This document shows positions 1 through 8,206 of a stretch of 50,043 nucleotides of DNA, one piece after another. The stretch lies in the NCBI GenBank assembly GCA_020055655.1, contig JAIPUR010000008.1, positions 26,293 to 76,335 of the forward strand, read 5' to 3'. A program made the translations under genes and the position numbers. This stretch comes from Methanosarcinaceae archaeon. GTDB lineage: Archaea; Halobacteriota; Methanosarcinia; Methanosarcinales; Methanosarcinaceae. A model generated the notes under the pieces. It saw only the letters and a list, made by a program, of their open reading frames with translations, had not been told where the DNA came from and did no database searches. Position 1 is the stretch's first letter; every line of letters begins with the position of its first letter.

Positions 1-81
1 GCACTTGATACACTTGAGTAACTCCACTAACTATTAAAGTTCCACTGAAACCCTTATAAGCGATGTGCCTAAATCACTATT

Positions 82-825
82 ATGAATAAAAATACAGACT
101 CAGAGATCAATGATATCAAGGAAAAGCTCGATGAGATCCAGAAGGATATGAGGGTATTTATCGAAGATTCCAACAGGGAACATCTCGAAACCATTCTGGC
201 TTTTGTCCGAAATGACTATTCCAATGTCCTGGAAAAACACCTCGTTAACGATATAAAATCAGGCCTTGCAAAGAATATGGTCAAGAAATGTGATAAACTT
301 GGAGAATGCAGGAGTACTCTCACAAGTATGCTACACAAGAATGCATCTCTGATCAAGCAGGATTCAGTAGATAGTGAAATTATTGATAAGAATCGTATGG
401 AGATCAAGAACTTAAGAAATGTCCTTCCCTACAAGAAATGTGATATCTGCCTCTCCGAAGCAGGCGATCTTTTCAAAAAACAGGTTAACCTCATGCAGTC
501 TATGAGGATATATGATACAAAGAAAGATAAGAAACAGGATATTTCAGAGCTTCCCACACAAGCTGTAGTCGATGATGTGCTTGAATCCCTGTGTCATACA
601 AAGCGTTTCGAAATATTGAAAGCAGTTTCCGGTCAATCAATGAGTTTCTCTGCTCTTTCCAAACTCACAGATCTTAGGGGAGGTAATCTTCTATTTCATC
701 TCCAGAAGCTCACCGATAGTGGTATGATCATCCAGCGACATGAAAGGGGTGATTACATGATAACCAGTAAAGGATTCAAGGTGATGGAAGGTATCGGTGG
801 CATATACTCCTCGCTAAATCCCTGA
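82..825 (+). CDS. Winged-helix (ArsR-like) transcriptional regulator
   Basis: The C-terminal part (about residues 168-245) reads as a winged helix-turn-helix: a helix with HTKRFEILKAV, then SFSALSKLTDL, a recognition-helix stretch GNLLFHLQKL, and a wing with GDYMITSKG. This is the pattern of ArsR-like archaeal regulators. The N-terminal part is a charged, probably coiled-coil helix followed by a CDIC motif near residue 120 that could bind metal or sense redox. A TATA-like ttataa lies about 25 bases before the ATG, so the mRNA may be leaderless. It stands alone and its target is not evident. Regulator class is well supported; ligand and regulon are unknown. Confidence 0.8.
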   Translation: MNKNTDSEINDIKEKLDEIQKDMRVFIEDSNREHLETILAFVRNDYSNVLEKHLVNDIKSGLAKNMVKKCDKLGECRSTLTSMLHKNASLIKQDSVDSEIIDKNRMEIKNLRNVLPYKKCDICLSEAGDLFKKQVNLMQSMRIYDTKKDKKQDISELPTQAVVDDVLESLCHTKRFEILKAVSGQSMSFSALSKLTDLRGGNLLFHLQKLTDSGMIIQRHERGDYMITSKGFKVMEGIGGIYSSLNP

Positions 826-960
826 AGATAATTAAATGTTCTGGAGTAATTATAGAGTGTTAATTCAGGAAAGCATTCAAACCTTATGCTCTTTATTTTA
901 GAGTTTTTCATTCCTACCATACTTGTCTTTATAATCAGGGTTACACGAATTATTATGAGT

Positions 961-991
961 ATTTAGGTCATCTAAATGTAGTAAGTACTTA
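961..991. promoter_or_regulatory. Two adjacent palindromes, possible operator upstream of the flavoprotein gene
   Basis: ATTTAG-GTCAT-CTAAAT is a perfect inverted repeat (961-977), followed by the palindrome TAAGTACTTA (982-991). They lie about 115-145 bases before the iron-sulfur flavoprotein start in an otherwise featureless 280-base gap. A role as protein binding site is inference. Confidence 0.3.
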
Positions 992-1105
992 GCAGTGACC
1001 CGTATTCATTTAAACATGCTGACTAGATATTAGATACATAATTTGATACAACTCTTTTATTTTGTGAATAACTTCAAACCAGTTTCAATATGAGGTGCTT
1101 AAAAC

Positions 1106-1804
1106 ATGAAAATACTTGGTATATCGGGAAGTCCCAGGCCAGAATCACGTTCGGGTTCTATTAAGGTTGTACAGAGAATTCTGGAAAATACAGGATTTGA
1201 GTATGAACTTATTTCACTACAGGGAAAAACCATAGGTGGCTGCACTGGATGTATGGCATGTGCTGATGACAACATATGCAAATTGAATGATGACATGAAA
1301 AGCATGCGCGATAAAATTGTTGAAGCAGATGCTTATGTTCTGAGTGGTGTAAACTATTTCAACACACTGAATGCAGTGATGCATTCTTTCCTTGAAAGAT
1401 GGTATCAGTTCAGGCACCGTGAATCTGATATTCTCTGGGGAAAACTTGCAGTTACTGTAAGTCTTGGGGGTGCAAACCCTTCGCCACCTTCCGATAGGTT
1501 AAATGCATTCTGTTTGTATAATGCAATTAAAGTTATAGATAATGTTCAGGGAATAGGTGCTTTTGGTTGTTGTTATTGTGGATATGGTGAAGAATGCAAG
1601 GTAGGCGGACACTATCTCGTGAATGGACCTGATTGTCCGATCAATGAGGATACGATCCCTGATGTTACAAAGGATGAAAAAGTGATGGTCGCAGCCGAGC
1701 AGGCGGGTAAAAAGCTTGGTGACCAATTACGTTCTGATGATTACAGCCGTGAGAAAACAACACAGGAAATGATGGAAATTCTGCAAGCTCATTTCGAGGC
1801 TTAA
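1106..1804 (+). CDS. Iron-sulfur flavoprotein (Isf family, flavodoxin fold)
   Basis: The start MKILGISGSPRPES is the FMN-phosphate-binding loop of the NADPH-dependent FMN reductase/flavodoxin-like family. A compact cysteine motif CX2CX2CX5C (Cys46, 49, 52, 58) matches the 4Fe-4S site of Methanosarcina iron-sulfur flavoprotein, which moves electrons between ferredoxin and FMN and has been linked to handling oxygen species. More cysteines occur near residues 152-163 and 176. At 232 residues it is somewhat longer than the classical Isf of about 190. GAGGTG lies 8 bases before the ATG. The gene is monocistronic, with tandem terminators after it. Family assignment is strong; the physiological partner is inferred. 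Confidence 0.85.
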   Translation: MKILGISGSPRPESRSGSIKVVQRILENTGFEYELISLQGKTIGGCTGCMACADDNICKLNDDMKSMRDKIVEADAYVLSGVNYFNTLNAVMHSFLERWYQFRHRESDILWGKLAVTVSLGGANPSPPSDRLNAFCLYNAIKVIDNVQGIGAFGCCYCGYGEECKVGGHYLVNGPDCPINEDTIPDVTKDEKVMVAAEQAGKKLGDQLRSDDYSREKTTQEMMEILQAHFEA

Positions 1805-1836
1805 TGATTTTCAATCTTTCTGGAATATTGTATCTG

Positions 1837-1870
1837 GCATCAGCTCTTCATAACTGATGCTATTTTTTAG
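1837..1870 (+). terminator. Hairpin terminator after the flavoprotein gene
   Basis: GCATCAG and CTGATGC form a 7-base stem with a 10-base loop, followed at once by TATTTTTTAG. It sits 33 bases after the stop codon. Confidence 0.6.
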
Positions 1871-1889
1871 AGCAGATGTTCATTTAGCT

Positions 1890-1914
1890 GATGCTATAAA
1901 GGCATCTATTTTTG
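1890..1914 (+). terminator. Second, tandem hairpin terminator
   Basis: GATGC-TATAAAG-GCATC is followed by TATTTTTGGG. It shares the CTGATGCTAT core with the hairpin 30 bases upstream, so it may be a partial duplication acting as a backup terminator. Confidence 0.4.
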
Positions 1915-2034
1915 GGATCACTTCTAGTTAGATCATTCTAATTATCCTGTATCCTGATTCCCGCAGTCAACACTAATTCTTCCACAAATACTATAATCAA
2001 TGAATTTTATTTTTAACTAGGAGCATTCAATATA

Positions 2035-3111
2035 ATGAATGATACATGGAAAGAACAAGTAAAAAATCAAATAGATACACTTGATAAGCTCGAAGAAATA
2101 ATTAATTTAACAGAATCAGAAAGACAAGCTATAAAAAAGCTTGATACTCAATGGGGTACTACACCCTATTTTGCTTCTCTCATGGATAAGGATGATCCGG
2201 AATGCCCTATCAGAAGGCAGGTTATTCCTTCACTTGAAGAAGAACATAATAAATATGGGATGAAGGACTACCTTCTCTGGAAAGAGAATAGAGAAACTGA
2301 TGAGGTCCGTCCTGATAGTATAGCAAGACAATACAAGGACAGGGTTGCATTTACTGTTTTTAAGAAGTGTGGCATCTACTGCAGACACTGTTTTAGAAAA
2401 GAACTTGTTGTTGATGGTGATCTGGATCTGGATTTCGATGTTGATGAAGGTATCGAATGGATCCGTGAACACCCGGAAGTTCGTGATGTGCTGGTAACCG
2501 GAGGCGATCCACTATTACTTCCTGATGATCAGATCGAATATCTTATTAACAGTCTTCGTTCCATCCCTCATGTACAAATGATCCGCATAGGTTCACGTTT
2601 ACCTATTGTTTTACCCCACAGGATCACCGATAATCTGAAGCGGATACTCGGGGGCTATCATGATGTACCTATATGGCTTAACACTCAATGCAATCATCCT
2701 AAAGAGATCACCGAAAGAACCAAGCGTGCGGTCTACGATCTAGTATCCTGCGGTGTGAATGTGGGTAACCAGGCTGTTCTCTTAAAAGGTATCAATGATG
2801 ATGTACAGACCATGCGTGAACTACATCAGAACTTGTTAAGTGCGAGGATCAAGCCATACTATATATTTTATTGTGAGCCTGCACCTGGTATCGACCATTT
2901 CCGAACTCCTGTTGAAAAAGGAGCAGAGCTGATACGAGATGGACTCAGGGGCCACACAACAGGTCTGGCACAACCAATGTATGTAATAGCAACAAATGTT
3001 GGAAAAATTCCTCTGATGCCGGACTATTATATGATGGATAAAGATGAGGAGAAATACATTCTAAGAAATCACCTTGGTGAATTCACAGAAATCCCGAATA
3101 TTCCTGAATAG
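2035..3111 (+). CDS. KamA-family radical SAM aminomutase (lysine 2,3-aminomutase-like, substrate uncertain)
   Basis: The radical SAM motif CGIYCRHC (Cys112, 116, 119) in a KamA context, the downstream TGGDPLLL, and the C-terminal GKIPLMPDYY with the probable PLP lysine Lys324 identify a PLP- and SAM-dependent 2,3-aminomutase. In methanogens AblA makes beta-lysine for the osmolyte N-epsilon-acetyl-beta-lysine. From memory of the clostridial enzyme, two aspartates (Asp293, Asp330) bind the substrate's epsilon-amino group. Here the first position reads CEPAPG (Glu281), and the second lies in a shorter loop, VIATNVGK, without an aspartate. No ablB acetyltransferase is adjacent. At 358 residues it is shorter than the clostridial enzyme (416). 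The family is sure; lysine as substrate is doubtful. The gene ends with TAG directly followed by TAA. Confidence 0.85.
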   Translation: MNDTWKEQVKNQIDTLDKLEEIINLTESERQAIKKLDTQWGTTPYFASLMDKDDPECPIRRQVIPSLEEEHNKYGMKDYLLWKENRETDEVRPDSIARQYKDRVAFTVFKKCGIYCRHCFRKELVVDGDLDLDFDVDEGIEWIREHPEVRDVLVTGGDPLLLPDDQIEYLINSLRSIPHVQMIRIGSRLPIVLPHRITDNLKRILGGYHDVPIWLNTQCNHPKEITERTKRAVYDLVSCGVNVGNQAVLLKGINDDVQTMRELHQNLLSARIKPYYIFYCEPAPGIDHFRTPVEKGAELIRDGLRGHTTGLAQPMYVIATNVGKIPLMPDYYMMDKDEEKYILRNHLGEFTEIPNIPE

Positions 3112-3120
3112 TAATCAGGA

Positions 3121-3148
3121 TCTTCTTTTTTCTTTTTTCTTTTTTCTC
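3121..3148 (+). terminator. U-tract terminator after the aminomutase gene
   Basis: Three successive TCTTTTTT-type runs begin about 10 bases after the stop, with no strong hairpin. Archaeal RNA polymerase is known to terminate on such U-rich tracts. Confidence 0.5.
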
Positions 3149-3272
3149 AAATCAAAAAGAAGTAAACAATTGCTTCTATTTGTTAACAAATTTGTCTTAG
3201 CTACAATTCCATTTTATTTTTCTTATTCCTCCCTACACAATTTAAATATCACATCAAACCAATCTTTCTTAG

Positions 3273-3686
3273 ATGAGTTCCATAATTGACAGGATAGTTC
3301 CAAAGCAGCGCAAGATGTCAACAAAGGTGGGTGGCTTGCTTATAATCGTGGGAGAGACCATGTTCCTTTTTTCTCTGCTGAATTTCCTGATGATAACAAG
3401 GTTGCAGTACTACAGTTCAGGGGATAGTTTCATGAGAACGCTCTTTCCACATTACCTCTTCTTCCTTGCAGCATTGTTCATTGCGGCTTTTTTAGGCATG
3501 TGGCTGACCTATGTCTATGTATTCCCGAGCAAGCAGCGCTTTGCACAGGAGCAGGCAATAAAGGACCACCGCAGCCCCATGTACAACACTCTTCTTGAAA
3601 TGAAGGATGAGCTCAATGTAATGAGAGCAAGTATTGAAGACCTTTCATCAAAAGTGGATTCAATGGAAGAAAAAGAACAACCCTGA
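3273..3686 (+). CDS. Small membrane protein with C-terminal coiled coil, unknown function
   Basis: Two hydrophobic segments are clear (about residues 18-40 and 60-85), followed by a basic stretch and a charged helix, roughly residues 95-137, with coiled-coil heptad character (LLEMKDELNVMRASIEDL). No enzymatic motif is visible. It precedes the metallophosphoesterase by 15 bases, and that gene overlaps lhr, so the three are probably co-transcribed. I do not recognise the family. A membrane anchor or scaffold for its neighbours is only a guess. Confidence 0.7.
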   Translation: MSSIIDRIVPKQRKMSTKVGGLLIIVGETMFLFSLLNFLMITRLQYYSSGDSFMRTLFPHYLFFLAALFIAAFLGMWLTYVYVFPSKQRFAQEQAIKDHRSPMYNTLLEMKDELNVMRASIEDLSSKVDSMEEKEQP

Positions 3687-3701
3687 TCCTGTAATGTTAC
3701 C

Positions 3702-4574
3702 ATGAGCATTGAAATTGACCCGATAATTGACGAGCCTGGAATCATTGTGAAAAGTGAGACCAAGTCACTGGTACTTGCAGATATTCATCTGGGTATTGAA
3801 TGGGACCTTTACCGCAGTGGCATCACAATTCCAAGCCGCATGGAACATATTCTTAAGCGTATCAGGGGATATATCCATGAGCATTCTCCTGACAGGATAA
3901 TACTGCTCGGTGATGTGAAACATAACGTTCCCCAGATATCATGGCAGGAAAGAGATGAAATTCCCTACTTCCTTGGCTCACTTGCAGAACATGCCCATGT
4001 GGATATCTTTCCCGGCAACCACGATGGTGGTATAGAGTATCTGCTTCCCGAAGCTGGGGATGTAACAGTGCATCCGGTGCGTGGTGCTATCATCGAGGAC
4101 GTTGCCTATCTGCATGGACACACATGGCCTGATCCAAAATTGCTTTCTGCCAATTTCATAATAACTGCACACAATCATCCAACTATCCGCTTCACAGATT
4201 CTCTTGGCTATGCCATGGTGGAACATAGTTGGATACGTACAAGACTTAACATCGATATATTCCAGAAGCATTTCAGCAGCCTTGAACTCAATAAAGAAAG
4301 CAAGAACTGGAACAACCCTGAACTGATAATAGTCCCCTCCTTCAATGAATTATGTGGTGGTGTGGCATTTAACGAATCATTACATGACGACCTTTTGGGT
4401 CCCATGTTCTCCTCAGGCGGCGTGGACATAGATAAAGCAGAGGTGTATCTTCTCGATGGTACACAACTTGGAGTGTTGAAGAATATTCGCAAGATGGAAG
4501 ACAGCAGGACACGCCCCAAGAGGGACAAGAAGAATGGTGTGAGAAACAAGCATGGCAAGGGAGTGAAAAAATGA
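3702..4574 (+). CDS. Metallophosphoesterase (calcineurin-like), Lhr-associated
   Basis: All metal-binding blocks of the calcineurin-like phosphoesterase fold are present in order: ADIHLG (Asp27, His29), GDVKH (Asp71), GNHDGG (Asn106, His107), HGH (138-140) and AHNHP (His157, His159; an AHNH variant of the usual GHxH). The family hydrolyses phosphodiesters, including nucleic acids and nucleotides, with two metal ions. The C-terminal tail is rich in Lys and Arg and could bind nucleic acid. The stop overlaps the lhr start by 4 bases (ATGA), so the two products are probably made together, which suggests a helicase-nuclease partnership in DNA or RNA repair. The function is inferred from family and context. 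Confidence 0.88.
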   Translation: MSIEIDPIIDEPGIIVKSETKSLVLADIHLGIEWDLYRSGITIPSRMEHILKRIRGYIHEHSPDRIILLGDVKHNVPQISWQERDEIPYFLGSLAEHAHVDIFPGNHDGGIEYLLPEAGDVTVHPVRGAIIEDVAYLHGHTWPDPKLLSANFIITAHNHPTIRFTDSLGYAMVEHSWIRTRLNIDIFQKHFSSLELNKESKNWNNPELIIVPSFNELCGGVAFNESLHDDLLGPMFSSGGVDIDKAEVYLLDGTQLGVLKNIRKMEDSRTRPKRDKKNGVRNKHGKGVKK

Positions 4575-7402
4575 GTTTTGGAAATATATTCGATTCATTC
4601 AATCCTGAAATACAGAAAGCCCTTGAAAAACAGGGTTTTACCGCTCCCACAGAGCCACAGGATAAGGTCTTTCCTTATATATTGAGCAAGAGGCATACTT
4701 TTCTAATAGCTCCCACAGGCTCGGGAAAGACCGAATCTGCTGTCCTGCCAATATTCAACAGTATTCTTGCAAAGACCAAAGAGCAGCGTCTTGGTATTTC
4801 CGCTCTATACATCACTCCCCTGCGGGCACTGAATCGTGATATGCTGCTACGTATCCAGTGGTGGGGTAAGGAATTGGGTATCGATGTACAGGTACGTCAT
4901 GGAGATACCACTCCATACCAACGGCAAAAACAATCGAAGAATCCACCCGATTTCCTGATCACAACCCCTGAAACCCTTCAGGCAATGTTCACTGGTTCGA
5001 GATTGCGCCAGAACCTCAGCTACGTGAGCCACGTTGTTGTGGATGAGATCCATGAGATGTCATCATCCAAAAGAGGTACTCAGCTTGCAGTGGGTCTTGA
5101 GAGGCTCGTGGAACTTTCCGGGGAGTTCCAGAGGATAGGACTTTCAGCAACAGTGGGCAATCCCGAAGAAGTGGCAAAATTTCTGGCAGGCGCTGAAAGA
5201 GAAGTTTCTGTTATCTCCGTATCCCTCTTAAAACACCTTGATTTCAATGTCATGGTGCCATCAATTACTGATGAGGATTTTGAGATCGCTAAAAAGGTGG
5301 GTTCAGAGGTGGATTTCGCCTCCCACTTGCGCTCAATTCGGGATATTGTCAATGAGAATGTATCTACCCTAATATTTGTGAATACTCGTCAAAGTGCTGA
5401 AGCTCTTGCATCAGGATTCAAGATACTGGAAGAATCAATTGGTGTGCACCACGGTTCGCTTTCGGTAGATTCACGTATCGAAGCCGAGGAATCATTCAAA
5501 AACGGAGATATCATGGGTTTGATATGCACATCTTCCATGGAACTTGGAATTGATATCGGTAATGTGGACCATGTGGTACAATATGGTTCCCCGCGCCAGG
5601 TTTCAAGGCTATTGCAAAGAGTTGGGCGTGCAGGTCACAGGATACACGAAGTATCCAGAGGCACTGTTCTGGCAATTGGGCCTGATGATATTGCGGAGGC
5701 AATGGCCATTTGTAAACTGGCACTTGATGGTAAGGTGGAGTCCATAACTCCTCACATGAATTCACTTGATGTTGTGGCAAATCAGATATCAGGTATAGTG
5801 CTTGACTTCGGTGATGTGGAAATTGAAAAGGTATATAGAATTTTAAAACGGACATATCCATTCAAGGATCTCCGGCTTGAAACACTGAAAAAGGTTGTCG
5901 AGCAGGTAACTGATTATCGTATGGTCTGGCGTGAAGAAGGTTCCAATTCTATCAGTCGAAGAAGGAAGAGCTGGCAGTATTATTATGAGAATCTCTCCAT
6001 GATCCCCGATGAGAGAAAATATGAGATATTCGATATTGTCACAGGTAGAACAGTGGGTGTTCTTGACGAGGCTTTTGTGATAAACTTCGCAACTCCTGGT
6101 GCTGTGTTCATAACCAAGGGTAACATGTGGCGGGTAATTGAGATGGTCAGCGACCGTGATCGGATAAAAGTTGAGCCTGTACGTGGTATGGGCGAGATTC
6201 CAAGCTGGGTGGGCGAGGAGATTCCTGTTCCCTACGAAGTTGCGCAGGAAGTCGGCTTAATGCGCAGGGAAATTGCAAGCCGGATACTTGAGGGAATGGA
6301 CGATGAAAGTCTTATTGAGGTGATTATGTCCATTTATCCAGTGGATCTCAACGGTGCTGCGGAGTTTCTGGCTCTTATGCAGGAGCAGGTCTCAGGTTCT
6401 TTTCCGGTGCCGGATGAACACTTGCTTGTAATTGAAAATGATGATGAGGCAGTTCTTATCAATGCGTGTTTTGGGCATAATTGTAATGAAACTCTTGGAA
6501 AGGTACTGACATCCCTGCTTGCAGCAAGATATGGCAGCAGTGTTTCGCAGGAGGTCGACCCATACAGGATACGAATGCAGCTTCCACGCCGGATAAAAGC
6601 TCCTGAAATACAGCGGCTTATCAATGATATTCAGCCGGAACATATCGAGCCTATCATAGAGATGACTCTCAAGAATACATCTCTGATGAAGTGGAAAATG
6701 GTGCATGTGGCTCGTAAATTCGGTGCTCTTAGGAAGAATCTCGATTATGATCGCATAAGCATGAAAAAGCTGCTTGAGATATACAAGGATACTGCCATGT
6801 ATGATGAAGTGATTCGTGAGATATTCCATAACATGCTGGATGTTACAAGGGCAAAGGATGTGCTGGAAAGGCTGGCATCAGGTGAGATCCAATTGATGAT
6901 AAGTCCATCAACTCCCATTGGCAGAGCAGGATTTTCCATGAAGCGAGATCTTGTGGCACCTGAAAAAGCAGACCGCTCCATTGTTATGGCACTAAAAGAG
7001 CGCATCATGAATGACAAGGTGATACTTTTCTGTCTTCATTGTAAGAAATGGACTTCGCGGAGACTGGTCAAGAATGTCCCGGATGAAATTATATGTCCGG
7101 TCTGCGAGTCTAAAATGATAGCATCTTTAAAACCATGGGAAGAGGAAGAGATCAAGCTTGTTAAAAAGCAGGACAAAGTAACTTCCCCTGAAGATATAAA
7201 ACGTATCAGAAGGGTCTACAGGAACGCGAATATTGTCATGACCCATGGTAAAAAAGCAAGTATTGCCCTTGCAAGCAGGGGTATAGGTCCTGAAATGGCA
7301 ACGCGTGTCATACAAAAGATGAGGCACGATGAGGAAGCTTTTTACAGGGATATCCTGATAGCTGAAAGGAATTATGCAAAGAATAAACGGTTCTGGAGTT
7401 AA
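4571..7402 (+). CDS. lhr: Lhr-type superfamily 2 ATP-dependent helicase
   Basis: A full set of SF2 helicase motifs is visible: Walker A PTGSGKT (48-54), the DEIH box (158-161), SATVGNP (192-198) and QRVGRAGH in motif VI. After the RecA-like lobes come the winged-helix and Lhr-specific regions and a C-terminal four-cysteine zinc site (CLHC about residue 820, CPVC about 843). The length of 943 agrees with archaeal Lhr-core proteins, which unwind DNA/DNA and RNA-DNA forks with 3' to 5' polarity and are linked to repair of stalled replication. It is translationally coupled to the metallophosphoesterase upstream. It ends 22 bases from the convergent feoC. Confidence 0.93.
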   Translation: MSFGNIFDSFNPEIQKALEKQGFTAPTEPQDKVFPYILSKRHTFLIAPTGSGKTESAVLPIFNSILAKTKEQRLGISALYITPLRALNRDMLLRIQWWGKELGIDVQVRHGDTTPYQRQKQSKNPPDFLITTPETLQAMFTGSRLRQNLSYVSHVVVDEIHEMSSSKRGTQLAVGLERLVELSGEFQRIGLSATVGNPEEVAKFLAGAEREVSVISVSLLKHLDFNVMVPSITDEDFEIAKKVGSEVDFASHLRSIRDIVNENVSTLIFVNTRQSAEALASGFKILEESIGVHHGSLSVDSRIEAEESFKNGDIMGLICTSSMELGIDIGNVDHVVQYGSPRQVSRLLQRVGRAGHRIHEVSRGTVLAIGPDDIAEAMAICKLALDGKVESITPHMNSLDVVANQISGIVLDFGDVEIEKVYRILKRTYPFKDLRLETLKKVVEQVTDYRMVWREEGSNSISRRRKSWQYYYENLSMIPDERKYEIFDIVTGRTVGVLDEAFVINFATPGAVFITKGNMWRVIEMVSDRDRIKVEPVRGMGEIPSWVGEEIPVPYEVAQEVGLMRREIASRILEGMDDESLIEVIMSIYPVDLNGAAEFLALMQEQVSGSFPVPDEHLLVIENDDEAVLINACFGHNCNETLGKVLTSLLAARYGSSVSQEVDPYRIRMQLPRRIKAPEIQRLINDIQPEHIEPIIEMTLKNTSLMKWKMVHVARKFGALRKNLDYDRISMKKLLEIYKDTAMYDEVIREIFHNMLDVTRAKDVLERLASGEIQLMISPSTPIGRAGFSMKRDLVAPEKADRSIVMALKERIMNDKVILFCLHCKKWTSRRLVKNVPDEIICPVCESKMIASLKPWEEEEIKLVKKQDKVTSPEDIKRIRRVYRNANIVMTHGKKASIALASRGIGPEMATRVIQKMRHDEEAFYRDILIAERNYAKNKRFWS

Positions 7403-7423
7403 TTAAAGCCAATTTCGAACTAT

Positions 7424-7705
7424 TTAATTCGAACCAAGTTTATTGCAAACCCTTTGTCCTTTTTCCGTTAGACTATATGTCTTGCCAACCGAAATATCAT
7501 TTCTCTTGTGGCAGGAAGATGATGATGAGCAATTATGGCATGCTGAAGCTTCGACATTGTCATCACATTGCATCTCAAGATAACCCATATGAACCATATT
7601 ATCGACTAATTCTTTAAGGCGATCAGTATCAATTCCAAGTTTATCTGCAGTATCCGTAAGGGTAAGATTCTCAATATAGAGATATTTCAGAATGTCTTTT
7701 ATCAT
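7424..7705 (-). CDS. feoC: FeoC-like winged-helix protein with four cysteines
   Basis: This 93-residue protein has a short N-terminal helix-turn-helix (LTDTADKLGIDTDRLKELV) and a cluster of four cysteines (Cys47, 56, 59, 65) followed by a wing-like C-terminus ending in TEKGQRV. That is the layout of FeoC proteins, which carry an oxygen-sensitive iron-sulfur cluster and modulate FeoB. A strong GGAGGAT precedes the ATG. It is the last gene of the feo operon, 17 bases after the small membrane protein gene. Sequence similarity to bacterial FeoC is low, so the call rests on motif and place. Confidence 0.75.
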   Translation of the reverse strand: MIKDILKYLYIENLTLTDTADKLGIDTDRLKELVDNMVHMGYLEMQCDDNVEASACHNCSSSSSCHKRNDISVGKTYSLTEKGQRVCNKLGSN

Positions 7706-7722
7706 GGGCGTATCCTCCTGTC

Positions 7723-8196
7723 CTATTCATTTTTCACATCGAACTGTTTTTTCCATTTGGCATAGGCAATAAGTGAGACAAATCCGAGGTATATTTCAGG
7801 TCTAAGGTCATCAAGTGGTGTCCATCCTATGAAATCTTCGTTCTTCAACAGGTATGCTTCAAGTATGTTGCCTGTTGTAACAAGCAGGTATATTCCTGCA
7901 AATATCATGGCAAGCAGTGTACCTACATAGACATATGCGATACCTTCTTCAATTCCCTGACACAGCTCCATGAATCCGTAAATGAATACTGTTCCCAGCA
8001 AGATGAGTATGAGTCCGCTCAGTATGTCGTGAGGAATGTAGAGTGCTTCTGTAATAATGTGTGGCAATCCGCTTGTGATGGGTTTGCCTGAAAGTATCCT
8101 GATAATTCCAGTGCTGGATTGTATGGTTCCTGCAATGATGTAACTACATCCCAGTAAGAATGCAAGAAGCATTTTGCTATGCGCCTTCATTTTCAT
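7723..8196 (-). CDS. Feo-operon membrane protein, unknown function
   Basis: About 157 residues with four likely transmembrane segments, including LLAFLLGCSYIIAG, GLILILLGTVFIYGF, and VYVGTLLAMIFAGIYLLV. The chosen ATG has GGTGA 5 bases upstream and starts 10 bases after the feoB stop; an upstream GTG would overlap feoB by 11 bases. It lies between feoB and feoC, so it is probably co-expressed with ferrous iron uptake. No known transporter motif is seen. It may be an accessory or stabilising subunit of FeoB, but that is inference from context only. Confidence 0.75.
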   Translation of the reverse strand: MKMKAHSKMLLAFLLGCSYIIAGTIQSSTGIIRILSGKPITSGLPHIITEALYIPHDILSGLILILLGTVFIYGFMELCQGIEEGIAYVYVGTLLAMIFAGIYLLVTTGNILEAYLLKNEDFIGWTPLDDLRPEIYLGFVSLIAYAKWKKQFDVKNE

Positions 8197-8206
8197 ATTT
8201 TCACCT

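Noticed and set aside
7414-7433. TTCGAA...TTCGAA hairpin between lhr and feoC as terminator
   Set aside because: It overlaps the feoC stop codon and no U tract follows on either strand; too weak to call.
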